The position numbers and the translations under genes are program-made. Below are positions 15,993-25,277 of a stretch of DNA of 61,571 nt, one piece after another. The first letter of the stretch is position 1. Every line of letters begins with the position of its first letter. The stretch spans positions 1-61,571 of the forward strand of contig CAHJWK010000012.1 in assembly GCA_903642275.1 (NCBI GenBank), written 5' to 3'. Under the pieces are notes generated by a model, which saw only the letters and a list, made by a program, of their open reading frames with translations, did not search any database and had not been told where the DNA came from. Source of the DNA: Chitinophagaceae bacterium. Lineage in GTDB: Bacteria; Bacteroidota; Bacteroidia; Chitinophagales; Chitinophagaceae.

Positions 15993-18005
15993 TTATTGCT
16001 TTTTAAACACTATCTGTTCGCTTTCTTTTTCAACTATAAAAGCAAAAAAATTACGCAGGGTTTCATAATCATCAGGTTCAAAATTTGCCTGGTTTAGTTT
16101 TGTGCGGCAGCGTAATAATATATTGTCGCCATTTTGCTGAATAAGGTATTCAAACATGCCTTCATCTCCATTCAAAGATAATCTTGCAGATTTCGGCAAT
16201 TCATCTACTTTATAACCTGTTGGTATTTCCATGTTCAAAACATATGTTTCATCAGTACAGTAAGGCATTTCAACAGGATAAAAACGCTGTGCTGCTTTAA
16301 AGGGATTTTCTTTATAAGCACCATCGGCCAGCATAGGAGTAAAATACAAAATATCATCATCAGGTTTAAACGATAAATCATATTGAACAGATACAGGCAT
16401 TTCGGGCTTATCTAAAGAATCAATTATTTTATTAGTTACATCAACATCAAAAGAAAAAGATTTTCTTACATCTTTAAAGTAATCATCTGTATTTGTTTTT
16501 TTCATTTTCTCGCGCATATTATTTGATTGCATTTCTCCCATTACATCTTTATAATTGCCGGTAATTTTACCGCTCTCATCATTAGATAAAAACAAGCTTG
16601 CAACTTCTGATTCATGCAAAGAATCGGCAGATAAATTAATCAGGGAAGGGAGTGCAGCAATTGCTCTTCCATAACCATTATAACACGCTTCGTCTAAATG
16701 CCCAAAGCCAAGAACCGGATGAGCAGCATCAAGCAGGTAAGACTTATTGTCGTTTATATTTAAACGCACCACTACATAGTTAAACTTTCTAAGTATTGGG
16801 TACATATCATAAGCTTTGCCATGTTCCCTGGTGCTGAGCAAAACAGGATCGGCAGAATAACCGGCAATTCTCAACATGGCAATAAGCAGCATGTTTATAT
16901 CAACCACATTACCTTTTTTTGACTGCGCTGTTTTTTTAAGTGGCTGCGATAAGTATACGGACGAACAATCAATACACTTATAATTATCCCGTACAAACGC
17001 ATATATGTTTTTTGCTTTATCCTCATAATTTGTTTCGCCGGCTGTTGCTGTTTTTACATCATCTTTCAGCCATCCATTTTCTTTGCTAAGGTCTGCTCCA
17101 AAATCATCATCCTTCATTAACTGATCAACAGTTTCATACCAGCTTGTCATAAATGTTTCAGGTTGCTGCTCCGGAAAACGAATAGCTGAAAACTGAAATT
17201 CAACTTTTTGAACATAGTTACGCATACTTGTAATAAAACCTTCTTCTTTAAGTGCAGGTACATCTTTAAATGCCCACGTGTGCTCAACCATATTACTGTT
17301 AACACTATAATTACGTGAAACTTCAACACCACCAGGCACAGTAACACTGAAAAATGCTGAAGTATTTACAGATGTATCAATAACGGGATTAAGATATCCC
17401 TGTCTAAATACAATAAGATCAAAAAACTCGGGTCTGTCAGCAGTATATTGGCTCCATAACCTTGGATAATGGCTTTGAAAAACCCAGCCAGGCACATCTC
17501 TGTAAAAAGGGCTTTTTGTAGTATATGTATATTCTATTATTGAGCCTTCTTTTATTGCAGGGAATGTAAATTTTTTCATTTCATAATCACCATCTTTATC
17601 CTGAAAGATTGCAGTTTTATCAATTTTTGTTTGCACAACTTTTCCATCTTCAATATTATAAGTAGCGGCTTCCAGGTCCTTCAGTTCTTCTTTATCTTCA
17701 TTCTTTGAGTATAATGGAATTTCAACAGTGCCCAGATCATCAAAGCTTTTCTTGTTTAATAAACGTATGCGCCTGTGAACTTTATAAATTATTGAAAACC
17801 ATCCAGACGTATTTCCTTCATATTTCATAGAGCCAATATCGTCCAGGTAAACAGCATCAGCAGAAGAATCAATACTGTAAACCTGCTGTTTAAAATCGTT
17901 TGCCTGTACATCTCCAAATTTTATTTTTGCTTCTTTGTATTGAGCATGCAAGTTTATATAAATAGCCATGCAAAAAAGCAGTGTAAGTAGCCGGTTGAAA
18001 AACAT
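15993..18005 (-). CDS. Exported DUF3857/transglutaminase-like paralogue without the catalytic Cys
   Basis: 670 residues with signal peptide (cleavage near QYK at about 22), DUF3857 (about 60-270), transglutaminase-like fold (about 290-430) and DUF3858 C-terminal domain. At the position of the catalytic YGDC motif this copy reads KKGNVVDINMLLIAML, with no Cys. The His region is FNYVVVRL without His. A catalytic acyl transfer or protease role is therefore unlikely, and it may act as a binding or scaffolding partner of the intact copy immediately downstream. First gene of the pair; queG is divergent, 69 bp away. Confidence 0.83.
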   Translation of the reverse strand: MFFNRLLTLLFCMAIYINLHAQYKEAKIKFGDVQANDFKQQVYSIDSSADAVYLDDIGSMKYEGNTSGWFSIIYKVHRRIRLLNKKSFDDLGTVEIPLYSKNEDKEELKDLEAATYNIEDGKVVQTKIDKTAIFQDKDGDYEMKKFTFPAIKEGSIIEYTYTTKSPFYRDVPGWVFQSHYPRLWSQYTADRPEFFDLIVFRQGYLNPVIDTSVNTSAFFSVTVPGGVEVSRNYSVNSNMVEHTWAFKDVPALKEEGFITSMRNYVQKVEFQFSAIRFPEQQPETFMTSWYETVDQLMKDDDFGADLSKENGWLKDDVKTATAGETNYEDKAKNIYAFVRDNYKCIDCSSVYLSQPLKKTAQSKKGNVVDINMLLIAMLRIAGYSADPVLLSTREHGKAYDMYPILRKFNYVVVRLNINDNKSYLLDAAHPVLGFGHLDEACYNGYGRAIAALPSLINLSADSLHESEVASLFLSNDESGKITGNYKDVMGEMQSNNMREKMKKTNTDDYFKDVRKSFSFDVDVTNKIIDSLDKPEMPVSVQYDLSFKPDDDILYFTPMLADGAYKENPFKAAQRFYPVEMPYCTDETYVLNMEIPTGYKVDELPKSARLSLNGDEGMFEYLIQQNGDNILLRCRTKLNQANFEPDDYETLRNFFAFIVEKESEQIVFKKQ

Positions 18006-18060
18006 AAGTAGTTAGTTTGTAATTTCAATACAATTATACAAATTCTAGACATTCAAATTC

Positions 18061-18068
18061 TATTTTTG
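18061..18068 (+). promoter_or_regulatory. Candidate -7 box (TATTTTTG) before queG
   Basis: Exact TAnnTTTG match ending 6 bp before the preferred TTG start of queG, which again implies an almost leaderless transcript. If this box is the promoter, an upstream TTG at 18066 inside it cannot be the start, which favours 18075. Confidence 0.4.
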
Positions 18069-18074
18069 CCCCGA

Positions 18075-19004
18075 TTGGATAATAAAAAAACTCATACACA
18101 AATCATTAAAAATTTTGCTGCAAATCTTGGCTTTTATTATTGTGGTATTGCAAAAGCAGTTAAGCTGGATGATGACGCACGCAGGCTTGAAAGCTGGCTG
18201 CAACAAGGCTTTCATGGTAAGATGAATTATATGGAAAATTATTTTGATTTGCGGGTTGACCCTTGCAAGCTTGTTCCGGATGCTAAATCAGTTATTACAT
18301 TATTGTTGAACTATTTTCCGCAACAGCAACAGCAAACCGATGCACCAAAAATTTCAAAGTATGCTTACGGAAAAGATTATCATGAAGTGATCCGCGATAA
18401 ACTGAATGTATTGCTTCAACACATTCATCAGAACATTGGAGAAGCTAGCGGCAGAGGTTTTGTGGACAGTGCGCCGGTGCTTGAACGTAGCTGGGCCTTA
18501 CGCAGTGGTGCAGGCTGGATTGGCAAGAATGGAAACCTTATAACTAAACAACAAGGCTCTTATTTTTTTATTGCTACTTTAATTGTTGATATTGAATTGT
18601 TATATGACGATGCTTTTGCGAAAGATTATTGCGGCAGTTGTACAAAATGTATTGATGCCTGCCCCACCAACGCCATTCTTGAGGATAAAGTAATTAATGC
18701 AAGCCAGTGTATTTCTTATTTTACTATTGAGTTAAAAGATGCAATAATACCTGGTGAAATGAAAGGTAAATTTCATGACTGGATGTTTGGCTGTGATACC
18801 TGTCAGGATGTTTGCCCATGGAATCGCTTTAGCAAGCCAACTAAAGAAGTTTCTTTTAAACCAATACCTGAAGTTTTAAATCTTTCAACAGCTGAATGGG
18901 AAAATCTTTCTGAACAAACCTTTAGGGAAGTCTTTAAAAATTCTTCTTTAAGAAGAACAAAATTTAAAGGCATTGAACGAAATTTAAAGTTCATTAAAAC
19001 ATAA
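18075..19004 (+). CDS. queG: Epoxyqueuosine reductase QueG
   Basis: QueG reduces epoxyqueuosine to queuosine in tRNA and needs cobalamin and two 4Fe-4S clusters. Visible marks: LGFYYCGIAKA, the cobalamin-site region FVDSAPVLERSWALRSGAGWIGKNG (about 130-155, with the proposed catalytic Asp in VDSAP), cluster motifs CGSCTKCIDACPT (about 190) and CDTCQDVCPW (about 238). Length near 310 matches bacterial QueG lacking the C-terminal HEAT-like extension. No ATG lies near the expected N-terminus. TTG at 18075 (giving MDNKKTHTQ) or TTG at 18066 must serve, which is uncommon in this window. Confidence 0.92.
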   Translation: MDNKKTHTQIIKNFAANLGFYYCGIAKAVKLDDDARRLESWLQQGFHGKMNYMENYFDLRVDPCKLVPDAKSVITLLLNYFPQQQQQTDAPKISKYAYGKDYHEVIRDKLNVLLQHIHQNIGEASGRGFVDSAPVLERSWALRSGAGWIGKNGNLITKQQGSYFFIATLIVDIELLYDDAFAKDYCGSCTKCIDACPTNAILEDKVINASQCISYFTIELKDAIIPGEMKGKFHDWMFGCDTCQDVCPWNRFSKPTKEVSFKPIPEVLNLSTAEWENLSEQTFREVFKNSSLRRTKFKGIERNLKFIKT

Positions 19005-19041
19005 TTTCATTAATTACTTTTAAGGCTTAATCATTTAACGA

Positions 19042-19953
19042 ATGAAAACATCAAGACGCAGTTTTATTAAATATAGCAGCCTTGCATTAGCAGGTGCATC
19101 TATCTTATCAAATAAAATATTTGCTGAAGAAAATGTAGCAGGTCATTTCATCGGCATACAGCTTTATACTGTGCGTGATGATATGCACAAAGACCCGGCA
19201 GCCACGCTTAAACAAATAGCTGCTATCGGTTATACACATGTTGAACATGCAGGTTATGCTAAAAGAAAATTTTATGATTACTCACCAGCAGATTTTAAAA
19301 AGTTATTACAGGATAATGGTTAAATAATGTTAAGCGGTCACAGTTATCTTGGTGCAGAAACATGGAATAAATCAATTAACGATTTTACAGATGACTGGAA
19401 AAATACTTTTGAAGATGCAGCAGCAGTGGGCATGCAGTATGTGATTAGTCCTGGTGTTGATGAAAGCCTTTGCAAGAATGAAGATGACTATAAATGGTAC
19501 ATGCAACTGTTTAATAAAACAGGTGAGCTTGCAAAAAAATCAGGAGTACAGTTTGCATATCATAACGAAAGTTATGAGTTCAATCATTACTTTAAAAATA
19601 TAAGATTGTATGATATTCTTTTAAAATCAACTGATAAAAATTTAGTGGCGCAGCAAATTGATATTGGTAACATGTATGGCACCGGCGGCAGAGCGATGGA
19701 ATATTTAAAACAATATCCAGGCAGGTTTTTTGCCATGCATGTAAAAGATGAAATAAAAAGTGCTACACATAACGAAGGCTATGAAAGTACAGTTTTAGGC
19801 GAAGGTGTTGTTGGTGTAGAAGCTATTGTTGATTATGCAAAAAAATATGGTGGTACAAAACAGTTTACAGTTGAGCAGGAATCTTATCAATACAAAACCC
19901 CGATTGATTGCGCTAAAGATGATTTAGCAATTATGAAAACCTGGGGTTATTAA
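19042..19953 (+). pseudogene. Tat-exported sugar phosphate isomerase/epimerase-like protein, split by one in-frame stop
   Basis: Two open stretches, 19042-19323 and 19327-19953, are in the same frame and separated only by a TAA at 19321. Together they give a xylose-isomerase-like TIM barrel (AP endonuclease 2 family) of about 303 residues. The N-terminus has a twin-arginine signal, TSRRSFIKYSSLALAGA. Barrel signatures on both sides of the break include GIQLYTVRDDM, FAYHNESYEF, IDIGNMYGTG and FFAMHVKDE. The break reads DNG-stop-IMLSGH; a change of TTA (Leu) to TAA at 19322 explains it. Either a recent nonsense mutation or a sequence error. The downstream ATG at 19327 would give only a signal-less barrel fragment. 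Confidence 0.85.
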
Positions 19954-19974
19954 TTTTACATTTTATTAAAAATA

Positions 19975-20003
19975 AGAAAGCCGCTATGCTGAGGCGGCTT
20001 TCT
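19975..20003. terminator. Bidirectional rho-independent terminator
   Basis: A perfect 10-bp stem (AGAAAGCCGC with GCGGCTTTCT) and a 9-nt loop sit between two convergent genes. It is followed by TTTATTTATA on the plus strand and by TTATTTTTAA on the minus strand, so it can end transcripts from both sides. Confidence 0.88.
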
Positions 20004-20023
20004 TTATTTATAACTACATTAAA

Positions 20024-22396
20024 TTATTCTACTATTACTTTCTGGTCTTGTTTCCATGTGCCATCTTTCGTTAACAGGTTAACTATATAAGTTCCCGGCT
20101 TTAACGTGTATGAAAGATTTAATGAACCACTTAGCGTTTTGTTTTCATTACTAATCTTTCTGCCGGCCACATCTGTTATAGCAATTCCTATCATCTTATC
20201 TGTGCCGCTGTTATTCTGCAGCATAATATTCAATAAACCATGCGTTGGATTAGGATAAATATTCAATGCATACCCGATGGCACTAGAAGTATTATTCACG
20301 GCTTTAATGCCTGAATAGTTCACGCTACCATCAAAATTTACAATTTTTATCCTGTAATAATTATATCCTTTCAATGGCAATGGATCATAGCCTTGATATG
20401 ATCTTACAGCAGACGTATTACCGGAATTTATTTTACCTGAAATATCAGCAAAATGAATAGCCTCTGGTGAACGTTGAATAATGTAATAGCTGTTTGTGCC
20501 ATCTTCAGAAGCCTTCCAGTTTAATACCGTTTTATTGTTTTGAAGCACTGCTGAAAGATCAACAAGATGCACCGCAAGTACTGTATTTACAGCACCAATT
20601 TCCAGCCATTCATTTGCGCTTACGGTTTCAAGTCCGTCATAACCGCCAATGCTTGCCATGTATAAAGTATCTTTATAAACGAATGGTGAAAAATCGCTGA
20701 TGTTTGAAACACCGGTTGGTTTATCAGGACCTTTTAACCACACACCTGCATTTACATCATAACCCCATGTATCTTTTTTTCCAATACTTGCATCTACATT
20801 ATCAAACCCGCCTGTAAAATATACTGTTGTAACTTCCGGATCTTCCAGGCTTGAAGCACCAAGGCGTGATGTTGGACCTGCAGGATAATTTGCAATTTGT
20901 GTCCACTTAATCTTTTTTGGATTAGTTGAATCAATTACGCCGATAAAAGCCTGCGAATGCAATTCTTGTCCAGCCTGACTATAGCCACCCACGGTAACAA
21001 TAGTGTTATTAATAATGCCTGCCCTGCCGCCATCAACCGGTATACCGGGATAACTATAAGCCGTTGACCAGGTACCGGCAGCAGCATTAAATAGATAAAC
21101 TGTGCTAAGGTCACTTGCACCGTTAAATCCACCAATAACATAGTACAAAGAATCATGATACTGGCAGCTACCATAGTCACCGACTGATACAGGTAATGGC
21201 GAGCCTTCACTCCAGCTATCTGTAGCTATATCATACACTGAAACATGATAAGTAGGTACAAAAAAATCAGTATATCCGCCTACGTAATATATTTTTCCAT
21301 TATACGTAAAAGTGCTTCCGCCATAACGTGGAAGCGGCATTGGAGAAAGTGCCGTCCAGGTTTTTGTTTTAACATTAAACTTGTAGTTGCTACCCAATAT
21401 TTCGCTCAAATCATTCGAGCCTCCTATGCTAAAAATATAAGCACTATCATCAGGACTCGTTCCCCTGAAATAAGTTGTTATAGCGTTGCCAAAAAGAGGT
21501 TCTGGCAGATCATTAGATATTATCCATCCTTTATTTACAAAATAATTTAGCACATTAGCTGTAGAATGGACAGTATCATTTTTGGTGTTATCATCACCAG
21601 CCAAAGAAGAGTATGCAGTTAAGCTAATGTTGCCTTGCACTGATGGCGAAGTATAATCATCAAATGTTACCTGTTGCGTACTTAATGGCGGAAGCGCTGT
21701 TATGGTTTTTGTTGAAGTATATGAACCGGAAGTTAATGTAACATCGAAGGTTTGTGTTTGGGATCCTATATTCTGAAACGTTACCTTTGGCAAAATAGCG
21801 GTTGCGGTTTGTATGATTGGCGGCACATCAATGCTTACAGCAGTAATATCTTTTGAAGGCGGCGTACCCAGTGCAACATCATCAACATAAACGCCGTCAC
21901 CATCCAGGTCAACATGCTTGAATGCTACATAAACTTTCTGACCGGCAAAAGCAGAAAGATCAGCAGAAGCTCTTACCCAAGTTCCCGCAGCTGGATAATT
22001 ACTACCATCATAAAAAGTAGCCAGCGTTGTAGTAAAAGATGTGGCGTTTGTATTGCTTGTAGAAACCTGCACATACAAAGTATCCGGAAAACCGGTAAAC
22101 TGTGGCGTAAACCAAAAAGTAACCGAATCACCGGCTGCTACTGTAAACTTAGGTGCAACCAGGTAATTTACACCCTTTGGATCAGGATAACTGTAAGACG
22201 AGAAAGCGCTTTTTATACCGGAATGCGCTACCGTTCTTGAAGGCAGCCAAACATTAGAACCAGCACGATTTATAGTTAACCAGCCAGACGGCGGAAAACT
22301 TGCGCTTTCGAAATTTTGTTTATAGTAACCTGACAATTGAGCATTGGCAAATGTTACCATAAATAATAAGCCAAATAAGAGTAGATTTTTTTTCAT
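20024..22396 (-). CDS. Secreted Kelch-repeat protein with type IX secretion sorting domain
   Basis: 790 residues. The signal peptide ends at about ANAQ (19). Residues about 20-180 resemble a choice-of-anchor J/jelly-roll module (FESASFPPSGWLTINR, VYVAFKHVDLDGDGVYVDDV). An Ig-like stretch follows, then at least five Kelch blades between about 310 and 590 (GKIYYVGGY, DSLYYVIGGFNG, NTIVTVGGYSQ, TVYFTGGFDN). The C-terminus (about 705-790) is a T9SS type A sorting domain with YPNPTHGLLNI, ITDVAGRKI and a GTYIV strand. Exported through Sec and then the gliding-associated T9SS, it is probably cell-surface bound; ligand unknown. Confidence 0.9.
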   Translation of the reverse strand: MKKNLLLFGLLFMVTFANAQLSGYYKQNFESASFPPSGWLTINRAGSNVWLPSRTVAHSGIKSAFSSYSYPDPKGVNYLVAPKFTVAAGDSVTFWFTPQFTGFPDTLYVQVSTSNTNATSFTTTLATFYDGSNYPAAGTWVRASADLSAFAGQKVYVAFKHVDLDGDGVYVDDVALGTPPSKDITAVSIDVPPIIQTATAILPKVTFQNIGSQTQTFDVTLTSGSYTSTKTITALPPLSTQQVTFDDYTSPSVQGNISLTAYSSLAGDDNTKNDTVHSTANVLNYFVNKGWIISNDLPEPLFGNAITTYFRGTSPDDSAYIFSIGGSNDLSEILGSNYKFNVKTKTWTALSPMPLPRYGGSTFTYNGKIYYVGGYTDFFVPTYHVSVYDIATDSWSEGSPLPVSVGDYGSCQYHDSLYYVIGGFNGASDLSTVYLFNAAAGTWSTAYSYPGIPVDGGRAGIINNTIVTVGGYSQAGQELHSQAFIGVIDSTNPKKIKWTQIANYPAGPTSRLGASSLEDPEVTTVYFTGGFDNVDASIGKKDTWGYDVNAGVWLKGPDKPTGVSNISDFSPFVYKDTLYMASIGGYDGLETVSANEWLEIGAVNTVLAVHLVDLSAVLQNNKTVLNWKASEDGTNSYYIIQRSPEAIHFADISGKINSGNTSAVRSYQGYDPLPLKGYNYYRIKIVNFDGSVNYSGIKAVNNTSSAIGYALNIYPNPTHGLLNIMLQNNSGTDKMIGIAITDVAGRKISNENKTLSGSLNLSYTLKPGTYIVNLLTKDGTWKQDQKVIVE

Positions 22397-22868
22397 AGAT
22401 GATTTTTAAAGTGAATAATGATTTACAATGTAGTGCTTCTTTTGTAAAAAAAAAAAATTCCTTAATTCTTCTGTCTGCTTTAGTTAAAATAAGTTTTAAT
22501 ATCAGTTTAATATATTAATTGAATTAAAGTAATATCCTAAAATTGCTAATAAAAATGCCTGAGTGAACAAAAAATTTATACATATAAAGGTTATACAAAA
22601 ACTATATTGATTTTATACAAACTATGGCTGCTGAAGAAAGAACAATCATGAACAGTATATTAAGTTACTATCAAGCTGAAGGTAATCACTGTAATACATG
22701 TCGTGTATTTTCATATTAGCTGATTTTAAATCATAATTTAATAACTAAATAAATATTTTTTAAATTTCAACTTGAAATTCAAAAAATTCCTATAAAATAT
22801 AAAAAAAAATTTACTTTAGCATTATCAATCCGTTTGCTAGCCACTTGAGTTCACTTAAAATAAAGGTT
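22397..22868. other. 472-bp AT-rich intergenic region with a possible 31-codon ORF
   Basis: Contains a 12-A run at 22446, three TTATACA words within 22570-22620, and a short ATG frame at 22624-22719. That frame (MAAEERTIMNSILSYYQAEGNHCNTCRVFSY) has a CxxC near its end but resembles nothing I recognise. A near-match to the -7 box, TACTTTAG, lies at 22812-22819 ahead of the small membrane protein gene. No stable hairpin or known riboswitch is evident. Confidence 0.5.
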
Positions 22869-23123
22869 ATGTACCCTGGAGATGTTTATTATTACGTAAC
22901 CGGCATTCTGTTACTATTGCTGGTTTATAAAAGTATCCTCTTTGCTGGAAGTACCAGTAACCGAAATATTTCAAGCTGGTTTTTCTTCACAAACAATGCA
23001 ATGTATAATTCAAGAAGTACAAAAAGCAGAAAAATGAAAGTGCAGCAAAACAAGCTAACTATTGCAATACTTGCGGTTGCATTGGTGGATATTATTACCT
23101 TTATTATTTTTCATTTAGCATAA
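22869..23123 (+). CDS. Small two-helix membrane protein of unknown function
   Basis: 84 residues from ATG 22869 (a TTG 24 bp upstream would add eight residues). Hydrophobic segment 1 spans about residues 8-26 (YVTGILLLLLVYKSILFAG) and segment 2 about 63-82. A basic, Asn/Ser-rich loop between them (SRSTKSRKMKVQQNK) suggests a short hairpin with a cytoplasmic loop. I do not recognise the family. It is a plausible real gene because the frame is uninterrupted, the membrane topology is coherent and no other gene covers it. It converges on the GDP-fucose operon, 11 bp from fcl. Confidence 0.55.
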   Translation: MYPGDVYYYVTGILLLLLVYKSILFAGSTSNRNISSWFFFTNNAMYNSRSTKSRKMKVQQNKLTIAILAVALVDIITFIIFHLA

Positions 23124-23134
23124 TAGTACGCACT

Positions 23135-24085
23135 TTAAAAAGCTTCTTTCGAATAAAATACATTGCTCTGCAATAATTCTAAATACACTTTTTCAATACC
23201 ATCTTTTAAAGATATCGATGCAGTCCACCCTATATTTTTCAATTTAGTAATATCCATTAATTTTCTTGGTGTGCCGTCTGGTTTAGCAGGGTTTGTTGCT
23301 ATCTTACCATTAAATCCTGTAACATTTTTTATAAGATTGGCTAAATCTATAATAGATATATCTTCACCTGTTCCAATATTTATTAGTCCTTGTTCATCAT
23401 ACCATTTCATTAAAAATAAACAAGCATCTGCAAGGTCATCAACATGTAAAAATTCACGTCTTGGTGTTCCGGTTCCCCATATCTCTACAACCTGCAATTG
23501 TTTTTGTACAGCGATAATAAATTTTCTTAATAAAGCTGCTAACACATGAGAATTTTCAGGATGATAATTATCGTTTGGGCCATATAAATTAGTAGGCATT
23601 ACCGAAATAAAATTGCATCCGTATTGTACACGATAAGCGTTGCAAAGTTCAATACCCGCAATTTTCGCTATGGCATAAGGCTGATTTGTTTCTTCAAGAT
23701 ACCCGCTTAAAATATATTCTTCTTTTAAGGGTTGGGAAGCAAGCTTCGGATATATACATGAAGAACCAAGAAACAGTAACTTTTTAACCGAAGTTTTATA
23801 AGCTGCGTGAATGATGTTGGATTCTATCATGAGATTATCGTAAATAAATTCTGCACGATAAATATTGTTTGCAACTATGCCACCAACCTTTGCTGCAGAG
23901 AGAAAAACATAATCAGGCTTTTCTGCTTCAAAAAATGAATTTACTGCAGCCTGGTTTCGCAAATCAATTTCTGACGAAGTTTTAAGAATAAGATTTGTGT
24001 AACCACCGTTCTTTAGTTTGCGCACAAGCGCCGAGCCTACCATTCCATTATGACCTGCTACATAAATTTTATCTGTTGTATTCAT
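23135..24085 (-). CDS. fcl: GDP-L-fucose synthase
   Basis: Converts GDP-4-keto-6-deoxymannose to GDP-L-fucose (epimerase/reductase, short-chain dehydrogenase fold). NADP-binding GHNGMVGSALV lies near residue 12, the catalytic Ser is in LGSSCIYPK, and Tyr/Lys in YAIAKIAG. The substrate-binding SVMPTNLYGPNDNY block follows. About 316 residues, normal for Fcl/WcaG. Start at ATG 24085; the preceding TTG is less likely. It follows gmd by 15 bp, giving the complete two-step route from GDP-mannose to GDP-fucose for the exopolysaccharide encoded upstream. Confidence 0.96.
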   Translation of the reverse strand: MNTTDKIYVAGHNGMVGSALVRKLKNGGYTNLILKTSSEIDLRNQAAVNSFFEAEKPDYVFLSAAKVGGIVANNIYRAEFIYDNLMIESNIIHAAYKTSVKKLLFLGSSCIYPKLASQPLKEEYILSGYLEETNQPYAIAKIAGIELCNAYRVQYGCNFISVMPTNLYGPNDNYHPENSHVLAALLRKFIIAVQKQLQVVEIWGTGTPRREFLHVDDLADACLFLMKWYDEQGLINIGTGEDISIIDLANLIKNVTGFNGKIATNPAKPDGTPRKLMDITKLKNIGWTASISLKDGIEKVYLELLQSNVFYSKEAF

Positions 24086-24100
24086 CAAAAAATGACTTAA

Positions 24101-25213
24101 TTATTCATATTGATTTTTTACTTTATAGCCTGCATCTTTTAAAAGTTTCTCCCGGCTAAAAAGCTCAATATCTGCAGCAACCATTTCTTTCACCAATGCA
24201 GCAAGATTATATGAAGGCTTCCAGCCAAGTTTGGTTCTTGCTTTTGTAGCATCACCAAGCAGTAAGTCAACTTCTGAAGGCCGGTGATAACGTTCATCAA
24301 TACATACAACTTCCTGGCCTTCTTTTAATGTGTACGCATGATTTGTACATGCAACCACAAACCCTTTTTCTTTTTCTTTTGTACCTTTAAATACTATCTC
24401 TATTCCAAGTTCTGCAAATGCCATGCGTATAAATTCTCTCACCTCCGTTGTAACACCAGTAGCAATCACAAAATCTTCTGCCTCCTTTTGCTGCAACATT
24501 AACCACATAGCTTGTACATAATCTTTTGCGTGACCCCAATCTCTTTTTGCATTCAGATTACCCATAAATAATTTATCCTGCATACCCAATGCAATCTTTG
24601 CTACCCCACGCGTAATTTTTCTTGAAACAAATGTCTCACCACGCAAAGGGCTTTCATGATTAAATAAGATGCCGTTGCAGGCATACATGTTATAAGCTTC
24701 ACGATAATTAACCGTTATCCAGTAAGCGTACAATTTAGCAACACCATAAGGTGAACGTGGATAAAACGGCGTTGTTTCTTTTTGAGGCACTTTCTGCACC
24801 AGCCCGTATAATTCTGATGTAGATGCCTGATAAATGCGTGTTTTTTTTACAAGATTAAGCAAGCGCACCGCTTCGAGAATGCGCAAAGTGCCCATGCCGT
24901 CGGCGTCAGCCGTATATTCAGGTGAATCAAAACTAACTTTTACATGGCTCATTGCACCAAGATTATATATTTCATTAGGCTGTACTTCCTGTATTATTCT
25001 GATAAGATTTGATGAATCAGTAAGATCACCATAATGCAATTTCAGCTTTACATTTTTTTCATGTGGATCCTGATATAAATGGTCAATTCTCTCTGTGTTG
25101 AACAATGAGCTTCTTCTCTTAATGCCATGCACCTCGTAATCTTTAGATAACAAAAGTTCTGTAAGATATGCACCATCCTGACCTGTAATACCTGTTATTA
25201 AAGCTGTCTTCAT
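24101..25213 (-). CDS. gmd: GDP-mannose 4,6-dehydratase
   Basis: First step of GDP-fucose synthesis. ATG 25213 ([17 protein letters not shown]) is preferred to a start at 25234, which only adds a basic stretch. NADP motif TGITGQDG, the Thr/Glu active-site region [10 protein letters not shown] and the Tyr-x3-Lys pair YGVAK are all present. The C-terminal [25 protein letters not shown] block is typical of Gmd. 370 residues, full length. Co-directional with fcl, wcaI-like and wcaJ-like genes. Confidence 0.97.
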   Translation of the reverse strand: MKTALITGITGQDGAYLTELLLSKDYEVHGIKRRSSLFNTERIDHLYQDPHEKNVKLKLHYGDLTDSSNLIRIIQEVQPNEIYNLGAMSHVKVSFDSPEYTADADGMGTLRILEAVRLLNLVKKTRIYQASTSELYGLVQKVPQKETTPFYPRSPYGVAKLYAYWITVNYREAYNMYACNGILFNHESPLRGETFVSRKITRGVAKIALGMQDKLFMGNLNAKRDWGHAKDYVQAMWLMLQQKEAEDFVIATGVTTEVREFIRMAFAELGIEIVFKGTKEKEKGFVVACTNHAYTLKEGQEVVCIDERYHRPSEVDLLLGDATKARTKLGWKPSYNLAALVKEMVAADIELFSREKLLKDAGYKVKNQYE

Positions 25214-25277
25214 TTTTAATTTTCTGCTGCGCAAATTTAATAGTAATTATACTCTGATATGTGTATTAAAGAGCAGA

